Below are positions 16,184-23,767 of a DNA stretch of 36,467 nucleotides, one piece after another (position 1 is the first letter of the stretch; every line of letters starts with the position of its first letter). The notes beneath the pieces were generated by a model. It was not told the DNA's origin, searched no databases, and worked only from the letters and a program-made list of their open reading frames with translations. The position numbers and the translations under genes were made by a program. The DNA comes from Legionellales bacterium (GTDB lineage: Bacteria > Pseudomonadota > Gammaproteobacteria > UBA1113), in the NCBI GenBank assembly GCA_002709565.1, contig PAPY01000033.1, positions 1-36,467 on the forward strand. The letters are read 5' to 3'.

Positions 16184-16189
16184 TATACT
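16184..16189 (+). promoter_or_regulatory. Extended -10 promoter for the PilZ gene
   Basis: TGCTATACT contains an extended TG motif and a 5 of 6 -10 box, 35 bases before the ATG, in the 79-base gap after lapD. A weak TTGCGC lies further upstream at 16157-16162, too far for a classical pair. The PilZ gene may therefore be transcribed separately from lapGD. Confidence 0.5.
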
Positions 16190-16224
16190 AAGAACACTAC
16201 GGGGAATATTTCGAGGCGCCTATT

Positions 16225-16941
16225 ATGATGCATCCAAGCCACATCTGGCAACGACTGCTGGGCTTTACGCAAGCCGAACAAGCCAACAGTGTCTTATTGA
16301 CACTCGCCAACATCCAAAAGCAAAATCGACCGGTTTATATTTTTAATCCGCGCACTAATGATCGAGAAAAATCATTTATTCAGCAGGTTGATTACACCAC
16401 CAACCAAGTAATGTTCTCATTGTTGTCTTCGGATAACGAGTATTCATTGCTTTATGATGACGTTAAAGTCATATACACTACAAATGGTATCAATCAAATG
16501 TACTTGCAGGGTAAATTACGGCATATAAGCCGTGATGGTCATGTAACATTAGCGGTTGAATTTCCAAATTATCAAGGTGGCCATGACCGACGTGCAGATG
16601 AACGAGTCGTGGTTAACAACCATGTCGATAATCATTTTGCCCATTTGTTCATTACCCGCGAATACAGTTTACAAGGTTTGCTAGTAGATATTTCTAGTGG
16701 CGGTTGCTGTCTTGCTTTTGAGGGTAATTTTGCTGAAGGGTTTCATACCGGTGATGTAGTGAACACGTGCCGTATTGAACTGGGTCAGCACTTCTCAGTT
16801 GAGGTGCCCGTCCAAATTCAATGGCATCAATACGATCATGCTCACCGCCATACCCGAATTGGTTGTAAGTTCTTAGGGCTTGATAGTCACCAGCGACGTT
16901 TGTTAGATTTGTTCATTGATAATATCGAAAGCTACCGCTAA
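16225..16941 (+). CDS. YcgR-like PilZ-domain c-di-GMP receptor
   Basis: This is a 238-residue soluble protein with an N-terminal YcgR-N-like beta domain (about 20-112) and a C-terminal PilZ domain (about 118-236). The c-di-GMP binding motifs are intact: R123xxxR127 (RADER) and D155xSxxG160 (DISSGG). It should therefore bind c-di-GMP, in contrast to the pilus-type PilZ at 1222. In relatives such as YcgR this receptor slows flagella or adjusts other machinery; no flagellar gene is here, and the partner is unknown. The placement right after lapGD suggests a shared c-di-GMP response. Confidence 0.85.
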   Translation: MMHPSHIWQRLLGFTQAEQANSVLLTLANIQKQNRPVYIFNPRTNDREKSFIQQVDYTTNQVMFSLLSSDNEYSLLYDDVKVIYTTNGINQMYLQGKLRHISRDGHVTLAVEFPNYQGGHDRRADERVVVNNHVDNHFAHLFITREYSLQGLLVDISSGGCCLAFEGNFAEGFHTGDVVNTCRIELGQHFSVEVPVQIQWHQYDHAHRHTRIGCKFLGLDSHQRRLLDLFIDNIESYR

Positions 16942-16956
16942 CAGCAGGAGCGTGAC

Positions 16957-17529
16957 ATGCAAGCAAGATGGTGTCTGTGTACGGTTATCTTAGGCAGTGT
17001 TTGCCTTGGTCTACCCGCCTATGCCACCGAAGTGTATCAATCCGTCAGTGAGACGGGCGAGGTGACGTTCTCTGATGAACCTGTGCCTGGTGCTGCCACA
17101 ACAGATGTTGTCAATATTGATGCAAATATCAGCCCTGAGAGGCAACAGCAAGCCCAAGAGCGTCACGACGCATTAATGACGAAGAGCCAGCAGATATCAG
17201 ATGATTTAGCTAAGGAAGAAAAAGTCCGCAACGCCAAGAATAAAATCTCCCAATCATCACCCACAATTCCAGCAACAGAATCAGTCTATTCTGAAACAAC
17301 CTATCACAGCGATGCCTACTACAATCCCTACTATCATCGCTATGATTATCATCACATGCGTCCCCATACTATCAACACTCACACTCCAACAGCACGTGGG
17401 GGTCATCGTGGCACGGCCCATGGTGCTGGCGGGCGTAGTGGAGCCGGGACAGCTCACAGTGGTGGTCGTGCTGGCGGTGGAGGCCGCGCTGGTGGTGGCG
17501 GTGGTCATGGTGGTGGCCGCGGTGGTTAG
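16957..17529 (+). CDS. DUF4124 exported protein with Gly/His-rich tail
   Basis: The 190-residue protein has a signal peptide (about 1-23, ending PAYA) followed directly by a DUF4124 domain (EVYQSVSETGEVTFSDEPVPGA), a charged coiled-coil-like middle (about 60-90), a Tyr/His-rich segment (YNPYYHRYDYHHMRPH) and a tail of Gly, Arg, Ala and His repeats. The DUF4124 domain is common in proteobacterial periplasmic proteins with no assigned role. The disordered His- and Gly-rich tail could bind metal or cell-wall polymers; that is inference. It follows the PilZ gene by 15 bases and is probably co-transcribed. Confidence 0.75.
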   Translation: MQARWCLCTVILGSVCLGLPAYATEVYQSVSETGEVTFSDEPVPGAATTDVVNIDANISPERQQQAQERHDALMTKSQQISDDLAKEEKVRNAKNKISQSSPTIPATESVYSETTYHSDAYYNPYYHRYDYHHMRPHTINTHTPTARGGHRGTAHGAGGRSGAGTAHSGGRAGGGGRAGGGGGHGGGRGG

Positions 17530-17585
17530 ACTCGATTTTCAATCCTGTATCGATTAGAATGCCTTTTTGAACATTATTGACTTCT

Positions 17586-18428
17586 ATGCCTACTGATATT
17601 CATTTACAAGCCGTTGATTTGGCGCTGGCCGCCAAACGCTGGGGGGATGGTCGTGGTGAGCCTGTATTGGCGCTACACGGTTGGCTGGATAATTGTGCCA
17701 GTTTTGACTTCTTGGCGCCATTATTGCCGGATTATGATGTGGTGGCATTGGATTTGCCCGGTCATGGGCATTCGGCCCATTTGCCCGATAGTTGTCAGTA
17801 TAATTTTTTGGATTATGTCAAATTTATTATTGCTGCCGCTGATGATTTAGGCTGGGAGCAGTTTCACTTGCTCGGCCATTCACTGGGTGGTGCGCTTGCC
17901 AGTGTGGTTGCCAGTGCCTTTCCAGAGCGAGTTAAATCAGCTACTTTTATTGATTCTATTGGTCCTGTTACTGAAACAGTCGCTCTTGCCTCAGCCCGTT
18001 TATCCAAAGCCGTCAATAAAGTGCTGCACCGTAGCAACAAAGCCAAAAAATGCTACCCTGATATTGAGCTTGCCATCAAGAACCGCCAACGTAGCGGGGG
18101 ATTGAATTATGAGTCAGCCAAAGTCTTAGTCGAGCGGGGCATCAAAGCGGTCGATGGTGGTTATCAATGGCGCTTTGACGACAAGTTACTTCTGCCTTCG
18201 AATACCTATATGACCGAGGAGCAAGTCCATGCTATCTTACGCGATATAGTGGTGCCGGTATTGTTAATCCAAGCCAGCGATGGCATTCTCCATGACAACA
18301 TCCACGTACAACACCGGATGACCCTTATCGATAACTTAAGTCATGTTATTGTTGAAGGGCATCATCATGTGCATATGGAAGCGCCTCAATCATTGGCAAT
18401 TGAGCTCACGCAGTTCATTCAATTCTAA
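17586..18428 (+). CDS. Alpha/beta hydrolase
   Basis: This is a 280-residue alpha/beta-hydrolase fold protein without signal peptide. It shows the oxyanion segment LALHGWLDN near residue 29, the nucleophile elbow LLGHSLGG with S99, an acid residue probably in QASDGIL, and a His in the C-terminal GHHHVHMEAP stretch. The LDLPGHGHSAH strand is also typical. The substrate cannot be told; carboxylesterases and MhpC-like hydrolases have this layout. ATG 17586 is chosen over a TTG nine bases upstream. A decayed copy of its 3' end lies at 19693-19865. Confidence 0.85.
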   Translation: MPTDIHLQAVDLALAAKRWGDGRGEPVLALHGWLDNCASFDFLAPLLPDYDVVALDLPGHGHSAHLPDSCQYNFLDYVKFIIAAADDLGWEQFHLLGHSLGGALASVVASAFPERVKSATFIDSIGPVTETVALASARLSKAVNKVLHRSNKAKKCYPDIELAIKNRQRSGGLNYESAKVLVERGIKAVDGGYQWRFDDKLLLPSNTYMTEEQVHAILRDIVVPVLLIQASDGILHDNIHVQHRMTLIDNLSHVIVEGHHHVHMEAPQSLAIELTQFIQF

Positions 18429-18440
18429 AAATCCTTATGC

Positions 18441-18478
18441 CTTAACCCATTGTTAAGCTTCAGCAGCTAGGCTTCTAG
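18441..18478 (+). promoter_or_regulatory. 11-bp-period half-sites before paralog A
   Basis: CTTAAC (18441) and GTTAAG (18452) place two TTAA cores 11 bases apart, followed by CTTCA and, at the same distance as in the copy before paralog B, a weak -10-like TAGGCT (18468). Tandem TTAA half-sites with 11-bp period are the form of the PmrA box of Legionella and Coxiella, an OmpR-family site. The match is loose, so this is a proposal. Confidence 0.35.
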
Positions 18479-18512
18479 TAATGCTGATTAATAATAATAG
18501 AGAGGTTTGTTG

Positions 18513-19661
18513 ATGTATAGCAATGCTGAAGGTAATCTATTTAGTCATTGTGATCAATTGATTAAAGATGGTAAATACAAGGATGCTATAGAGGCAGCGA
18601 AAGATCGCAAAGAAATTTTGCCCGCGCTCTTTGAACTAAATCCAGAGCATGCTGCCGCAATTGGCGCAGTAATTGATAGAGACTATGCACGGTCATTACT
18701 TGAAACGTTAGCAGCAAATGATCGATATTCATCGGCAATTGCAATGGCAGGACAAAGTAAAGAGGTCGCTTATGGGTTACTCAATGAGTCCATACTCGTC
18801 CAAAACGAAGATGGTAAAACCAATACACATTATAGTATCAACTATTTATACGAGATGAATAATGGCCGACGTCCTCCAGTCTATCATCATCGAGAGGCTA
18901 TTCACGCTCTCGGTGATCAATTAATTGCGAATGACTGGTATAGCGAAGCACTAGATCTTATCAAAAAAAAATGTGGAACGCGTAGTCAAATAGAGCAGTT
19001 ATCATACCTTATTGAAAGTAGCGATTGCCCTACGGTTCTAAAGGATCGTAAAAAAGAGATTGGAGTTGCTCGAAAGTCTTACTCGACTAAGACAGGTGAT
19101 TTACTTAAAATTCATGTAAATCACCTCATGGCTAATGCAGATAATCGTGAAATGCAAGGAATTATTTCCAAGATGATTGTTAAGACTATCAATCACCTTG
19201 ATAAAAAGGGCTGTGACGTAGCAACGGCAACCCGTATTGTAAAGCTTTTGATGAATGCCATTAAAGTCAATAAAGATAATCTCAATATGGTAAACCTTCT
19301 ACCTAGCATCAAAAACATCTTAGCTGCAGTTGTGAAACTTCAAGCATTTGAGACGGCTGAAATAGGCACTCAAAGTCGCTTTGCAACTTTTTTCGGAGCA
19401 ACCTCACCTAAGGGATGCAGAGTACCTGATCCTATTAGTGGAATTCGTAGTGAATTGTCAGAGGGAAGTCCTAATCTTACTCTTGTTTTAGGTCTTATCA
19501 GTGATACACATCCGGACAAAAGCTGTCCTGATGGTCGACTAGAATCAACCCATAAATTCTATCAGGCAGTTAACAACCTGCTTGGTGAAAGCTGCATGAA
19601 TGTAGCAGAAGCTCGTGGCACGGCAGCTCCAGGAGCTAGCGTCGGAACAGATGATCTATAG
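18513..19661 (+). CDS. Paralog A: helical protein of unknown family
   Basis: I do not recognise this 382-residue protein. It has no signal peptide or membrane helix and looks alpha-helical, with TPR-like pieces in the N-terminal half (LIKDGKYKDAIEAAKDRKE and LIANDWYSEALDLIKKK). The last 150 residues match paralog B: A..IVK.LM.A...NK, LQAFETA, VPDPISGIR and the signature HKFYQAVNNLLGESCMNV (347-364). The start ATG 18513 follows an AGAGAGG ribosome site. Base content is more AT-rich than in the flanking hydrolase. A soluble, lineage-specific paralog pair is what secreted effectors often look like; no secretion signal is provable by eye. Confidence 0.75.
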   Translation: MYSNAEGNLFSHCDQLIKDGKYKDAIEAAKDRKEILPALFELNPEHAAAIGAVIDRDYARSLLETLAANDRYSSAIAMAGQSKEVAYGLLNESILVQNEDGKTNTHYSINYLYEMNNGRRPPVYHHREAIHALGDQLIANDWYSEALDLIKKKCGTRSQIEQLSYLIESSDCPTVLKDRKKEIGVARKSYSTKTGDLLKIHVNHLMANADNREMQGIISKMIVKTINHLDKKGCDVATATRIVKLLMNAIKVNKDNLNMVNLLPSIKNILAAVVKLQAFETAEIGTQSRFATFFGATSPKGCRVPDPISGIRSELSEGSPNLTLVLGLISDTHPDKSCPDGRLESTHKFYQAVNNLLGESCMNVAEARGTAAPGASVGTDDL

Positions 19662-19692
19662 GGTATTATAGTATCCGTTCCACATGAATTCA

Positions 19693-19865
19693 TTCGAATA
19701 CCTATATGACTGAGGGCAAGTCTATGGCATTCTCCATGACAGTATCCACATGTAATACCGAATGACCCTTATCGATAACTTAAGTCATGTTATTGTTGAA
19801 GGATATCATCTTGTGCATATGGAGAGTTCCAATAATATTGCAATCCATATTCATTTATTTATTTG
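19693..19865 (+). pseudogene. Decayed duplicate of the hydrolase 3' end
   Basis: This stretch repeats the end of the alpha/beta hydrolase gene (18199-18428). It includes TCGAATACCTATATGAC, GGCATTCTCCATGACA and an identical block of about 40 bases (19763-19802 against 18320-18359) that contains GATAACTTAAGTCATG. About 55 bases are missing after CAAGTC, frame is lost and an in-frame stop appears, so it is not expressed as hydrolase. It lies between the two paralogs, in the same relative position as the intact hydrolase before paralog A. It is the scar of a tandem duplication. Confidence 0.9.
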
Positions 19866-19881
19866 ACAATAACCCCTGTGA

Positions 19882-19912
19882 TAATCTTCAGTTAATCTTC
19901 AACCTCTATTCT
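19882..19912 (+). promoter_or_regulatory. Direct repeat and -10 box before paralog B
   Basis: TAATCTTCA occurs exactly at 19882-19890 and 19893-19901, with an 11-base period, followed by TATTCT at 19907-19912 as a -10-like box. The layout matches the region before paralog A (GTTAAGCTTCA, then TAGGCT). The repeat resembles an OmpR/PmrA-type response regulator site. A TTGACA at 19863 is too far from the -10 box to pair with it. Confidence 0.45.
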
Positions 19913-19947
19913 TAAGAGACAGAAACTACTAATAATGGGATGTTACT

Positions 19948-20976
19948 ATGACTGTACCAGAAGGTCTTTCTATCGCTTCTTGTCGAGGTGAATATAAAAG
20001 AGTATTTAGTGTGTTGCAAACAGCCGCCAAGAATTTTGACCAAGCTTCCGTAGCTGATAGGCGTCAGTTTGATAGCCTTTATAAAGAAATATCTGATAGT
20101 AACCCTGACTTTTTATACGGACTTGGTCAAGATAGGATTGATGGAAGTAACAATTTATTTTACTTCCTCACGCGTGACGTGGCAATACAGGCATTTAATG
20201 AGTACTTTGCGGAGGGGGATTATGTATTGGCACAGCATGTCCTAAGAGATAGGGATGATTTACCCAGCCAGAGCGCCCAGCTACAAAATTATGCTGATAC
20301 TTTGAAGCGTACAGAGGCAGCTACTGAAGAAACGGGCAATATGTCAGGAGAATACGTAGGGGAATCCGAGTCCGTATCAGAAGGGGTTACACTAGACCAA
20401 GTTAAAAATGAACAAGACATGTCAAAAAAATGTGATCTTTCTATGCATTGGTTTGTCGATCGATTCAATCAAGACCAGCCTAGCGAAAATATAAAATCTG
20501 TAACGGCGCTAATTAATAACCGCTCCGTTGTTGAGGCTACGGCAATGGTCAAAGCTCTTTCGGATGCTGTTACGCAAAATAAAGGCCGTGTTGATTTGGC
20601 TAAGTTAGAGCCGTATGTACGACAAATTCTTAAAAAAATTGTTGATTTACCTGCGTTTAATACAGCTGGATTGGGTGCACGTGCTAAAATAGCTAAACGG
20701 CTAGCCTTCCTTGGTATGGCGGATGTTCCTGATAGCCGGCGGGTGCCTGCTGGGATTGAAGATCTCAGAAACAATCTAGCAGGTGATGGTTTTTTGTTGT
20801 CGTCAAAGAGTGATTTGGCCAAAGTTAACCCTCAAGGAAATTGCGAAGGTGATCGTGATGAGAATGTCCATCAATTTTATAAGGCTGTTGATGAGCTATT
20901 TGGTGAAACTTGCATGAATGTTGAGGCTCTTGCTAAGGCACGCAAGCAAAACAATCTGGAACATGGCTGTTTGTAA
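19948..20976 (+). CDS. Paralog B: helical protein of unknown family
   Basis: This is a 342-residue soluble protein of unknown family, related to paralog A through its C-terminal half. Shared pieces are A.MVKALSDAV..NKG, LPAFNTA, RRVPAGIEDLR and HQFYKAVDELFGETCMNV (308-325). The N-terminal half differs: it lacks the clear TPR-like pieces of A, and a Ser/Glu/Thr-rich linker (about 125-155) separates it from the shared domain. There is no signal peptide or membrane helix. The arrangement, a variable N-terminus joined to a conserved C-terminus, fits domain shuffling or fast divergence. It converges with the DUF1460 gene with only 6 bases between. Confidence 0.75.
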   Translation: MTVPEGLSIASCRGEYKRVFSVLQTAAKNFDQASVADRRQFDSLYKEISDSNPDFLYGLGQDRIDGSNNLFYFLTRDVAIQAFNEYFAEGDYVLAQHVLRDRDDLPSQSAQLQNYADTLKRTEAATEETGNMSGEYVGESESVSEGVTLDQVKNEQDMSKKCDLSMHWFVDRFNQDQPSENIKSVTALINNRSVVEATAMVKALSDAVTQNKGRVDLAKLEPYVRQILKKIVDLPAFNTAGLGARAKIAKRLAFLGMADVPDSRRVPAGIEDLRNNLAGDGFLLSSKSDLAKVNPQGNCEGDRDENVHQFYKAVDELFGETCMNVEALAKARKQNNLEHGCL

Positions 20977-20982
20977 CAATAA

Positions 20983-21963
20983 TTAATTAACCTGTTCAAT
21001 ATTAACCCCCTTAATCGTCGGACTTCGCCGAGTTTTCTTCAGGTATTTCGCCAACGGAATATCAATCACTTTCTTATTCGTCGTTGATGCTTCACGGTAG
21101 ATTAAGCCCTGCTTGGTGCGGATAGCAAAACCTAGATGGGACACATTAAGATTAGTCCCTAAGTCTTTGCGTCGTTGCCAATTGGGGCGGACGATCTCGA
21201 CGATGCTGCCAGAGGGGATTTGGTCGAAGACGTAGTTATTGGGCTGGCCTTTTTTGTTAAATAGAGCTTTCAGGGGAATATAAACTATAGGGCCTTGTTG
21301 TTTGGGAGTATTGGCCCCTAGATTGCGCATAGATGTGAGCAGTTGCTTGGTTTGTTGTTTGGAGAGGGGTTCGAATCGTTTAATGCTGCGGGCCTTTTTC
21401 TTGCGATACCAAGATTTCTTATCAATCACCGCATTAGCGCGAACGGCGAGGGATTTGCCGTCTTTGTCATGTATCTCTCGGGTGATGTCTTTGATGTAGC
21501 CTTTCTTGGCATTATTAATATTCCAATCAATCGTAGTGAAATGATTACGGTTATAATAACTCGGTTTGCCGGTGCCATAGCGGATGTTGAGGATATTCTG
21601 TTTGAATTCAGCCAAGTCGTTACTGTTCACCAATGCTAATACGGTGCTGACTAAGGTTAAACAATCAAAGGCATCGGTGCGATACAGGGGGCGCTGATCA
21701 AAGGTTGCCTTGGGGCCTTCGCCGTTGGCATAGAGGAGATAGGGTTTGCCAACGAAGTCTTGGCTATCGGCAATTAAGCGTTTGCTGACAGATTGACTGT
21801 GGCTGGCGGGCTGGCGATAAATTTGCTGGATAGCCATGTCATAATTAGCCACACTGTAGCGCGGTATTATCTGAATACGGTGGCTGTGCTGGTAACCATG
21901 TCCGACTTCTACGCCTACGAGTAGAATCATTAGAATACCAAGGCAGCGAATTGCTGTCTTCAT
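20983..21963 (-). CDS. DUF1460 exported amidase-like protein
   Basis: This is a 326-residue protein with a signal peptide (residues about 1-23) and a DUF1460 domain, a family of NlpC/P60-like cysteine hydrolases annotated as N-acetylmuramoyl-L-alanine amidase-like. The conserved Cys is C101 in YRTDAFDCLTLVST, and a His lies in NVSHLGFAIRT. Other family pieces are SYYNRNHFTTIDW and GSIVEIVRPNW. It should act on peptidoglycan or a related amide in the periplasm. It overlaps the upstream membrane protein gene by 4 bases (ATGA), at the end of the long pel transcription unit. Confidence 0.82.
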   Translation of the reverse strand: MKTAIRCLGILMILLVGVEVGHGYQHSHRIQIIPRYSVANYDMAIQQIYRQPASHSQSVSKRLIADSQDFVGKPYLLYANGEGPKATFDQRPLYRTDAFDCLTLVSTVLALVNSNDLAEFKQNILNIRYGTGKPSYYNRNHFTTIDWNINNAKKGYIKDITREIHDKDGKSLAVRANAVIDKKSWYRKKKARSIKRFEPLSKQQTKQLLTSMRNLGANTPKQQGPIVYIPLKALFNKKGQPNNYVFDQIPSGSIVEIVRPNWQRRKDLGTNLNVSHLGFAIRTKQGLIYREASTTNKKVIDIPLAKYLKKTRRSPTIKGVNIEQVN

Positions 21964-22478
21964 GAGGCTTTCCCTGAGCCATGGTAGCGAACACGATGAA
22001 TAAAACGACCAATGGGCGATGCGCCAAAGATCAAGAATAGACTTAGCATAAATTGGCCACCATAAGCAATCAGTTGTGGTAAACTGGAGGCAAAGCTATG
22101 GGCTTGATTTTGAATAACAATGGATAGTAGTACTAGTAACTTCGGCACGGAAAGTGCTAGGAGCAAAATCCCGATAGCAATTAATAATGTTATTAATAAA
22201 TCATTGCCGGTTTCGCTGGTGGTTTTGTCCTCAGACTTGCTCATCAGCCTAGCAATGGGGCCAGCAAGACACCAGAGTGCAATTGGAAATACTAAGCCCA
22301 ACAAGGGCAAGCAGAACAAAAAGATTAGAAATGCCAAACCGTGATCGCTACCCATACTTACCGCTTGATCTAATACCATGCCCCAACTGGGTAAGTCAGA
22401 CAAAAAGCTCACAAACAAATATAAGGCCAGCAGTTTAACGCCAATATTGGCAAAGTCATAACGGGTGATGGGGGACAT
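21960..22478 (-). CDS. Four-helix membrane protein, unknown
   Basis: I do not recognise this 172-residue protein. It has four hydrophobic segments, at about residues 12-30, 48-75, 92-120 and 130-150, with a charged, Ser/Thr-rich loop (MSKSEDKTTSETGND) between the second and third. It starts 2 bases after the recombinase stop and overlaps the DUF1460 gene by 4 bases, so all three are probably made from one mRNA. Pairing with an exported cell-wall hydrolase suggests an envelope role, but that is inference. Confidence 0.7.
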   Translation of the reverse strand: MSPITRYDFANIGVKLLALYLFVSFLSDLPSWGMVLDQAVSMGSDHGLAFLIFLFCLPLLGLVFPIALWCLAGPIARLMSKSEDKTTSETGNDLLITLLIAIGILLLALSVPKLLVLLSIVIQNQAHSFASSLPQLIAYGGQFMLSLFLIFGASPIGRFIHRVRYHGSGKAS

Positions 22479-22480
22479 GC

Positions 22481-23755
22481 TTAGCTCTCCTCTTGTTCAG
22501 AGCCATCGGGATTGATTAACTTATGTCGCCCCGAGGCATGGCGTTGACGTAATTCAATATCAATGTATTTGTCGGTAATGGCACTGGAACCATGGCCTGC
22601 ATCATCCCGCACATGTTCTCGCGGACGAAACTTCACATCATCGGATATCCCGGTATGACGTAACCAGTGCACGGTGGCCGCGGACATTTGTTCCGCTTCT
22701 TCGACATGATTATCGCGCTTTAGTTGGTCGATAGCCATGTCAAAGCAGTCTTGCACGATTAAGCGGATATGGCGCGTGCTGGTAATAGGGCCTTTACCCC
22801 GGGCTTTTTGGATCAAAGGCGTCGTCTCACCGGGGGTAGGCAGTGATGTCAGTCCCAGGCTTAGGCGATAGCGTTTCAAGGCACTGAGCATGGCATCACT
22901 GACCGCAATATCCCGTTGCTTGTTGCCCTTGCCCACAGTAGTGAACCACCAATGGCCGTCGTTGTCTTTGTGAAAATCCCCCATGGTGGGTTGCCAGCGG
23001 GGAGTAGCGGTCAGCTCTGAGATCCGCAGATACATACCGTATAGGGCATTCATGATAAACAGTGTGCGTTCATGGGTAGCGGGATCTTTGCTGGCAGCGG
23101 CTTCGGCAGTATTGATCACATAAGCCCATTGCAACTCAGAAAGTCGGCGGATTACAGGTTTGCCTTGTTGTTTGCGGATAAATTTACTTTTTTGACGGAT
23201 TTGTGAAACAGGATTTAATGCCGCGTAGTCTTCTTGAATCAAAAAGTTATAAAAGCTGCTGGCAATCGAAAAAATCGCCTGCAGGGCTTTTTGAGACAGT
23301 GTATAATTCTTGCGGCTAGGGCTCTCGCCGTTGCGATGAGCGGTTTTGGTAACAGTAACCACAAAGGGACGCCACTCAGGATTTGGTTGACGTTCATCAT
23401 CGGCTGCGCGACTGAAGCGAGCGACATTCTTGAGGCCAATCCAGGCTTCAGGCGGACTTTGGCAAAACTCCACAAAGCTCTCGAACTCATTACGGGTTAA
23501 ATCCTTGACAGATTTGTTCTGCACAAACCAACACCAATGCAACAAACGTTCTATCTCACGTCGGTAAGCATTAAACGTCGCACTGCTACCACGGTAACTG
23601 TAAAGAAATTCGCAGGCATGATTGTAATCGGCGGCAACATAGGCGGGTGGGTTGTTAAAATAACTTGTCGTATCGATGGGTTTGGCGATCCGTGGATTCT
23701 CCATCTGCGCTAAGGTGTCAAATAATGGCAGTGGGGCTTGTTTCAAATAACTCAT
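22481..23755 (-). CDS. Tyrosine site-specific recombinase (integrase family)
   Basis: This is a 424-residue tyrosine recombinase. The catalytic set is complete: R244 (YLRISELTA), a Lys in VGKGNKQRD (276-279), H363 and R366 (HWLRHTG), H388 (GHGSS) and Y397 (DKYID). A SAM-like N-terminal domain (about 45-185) precedes it, with an unusual insertion rich in charged residues near 105-150. It resembles chromosomal or phage integrases rather than XerC/D. It starts 12 bases after pelG ends and sits inside a gene run, which is odd for an integrase; no tRNA or attachment site is visible nearby. Confidence 0.88.
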   Translation of the reverse strand: MSYLKQAPLPLFDTLAQMENPRIAKPIDTTSYFNNPPAYVAADYNHACEFLYSYRGSSATFNAYRREIERLLHWCWFVQNKSVKDLTRNEFESFVEFCQSPPEAWIGLKNVARFSRAADDERQPNPEWRPFVVTVTKTAHRNGESPSRKNYTLSQKALQAIFSIASSFYNFLIQEDYAALNPVSQIRQKSKFIRKQQGKPVIRRLSELQWAYVINTAEAAASKDPATHERTLFIMNALYGMYLRISELTATPRWQPTMGDFHKDNDGHWWFTTVGKGNKQRDIAVSDAMLSALKRYRLSLGLTSLPTPGETTPLIQKARGKGPITSTRHIRLIVQDCFDMAIDQLKRDNHVEEAEQMSAATVHWLRHTGISDDVKFRPREHVRDDAGHGSSAITDKYIDIELRQRHASGRHKLINPDGSEQEES

Positions 23756-23767
23756 ATACCATCCATA

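Noticed and set aside
17380-17529. Repeats at the end of the DUF4124 gene as a CRISPR or tandem repeat locus
   Set aside because: The periodicity comes from Gly, His and Ala codons of a low-complexity protein tail; there are no conserved repeats with spacers.
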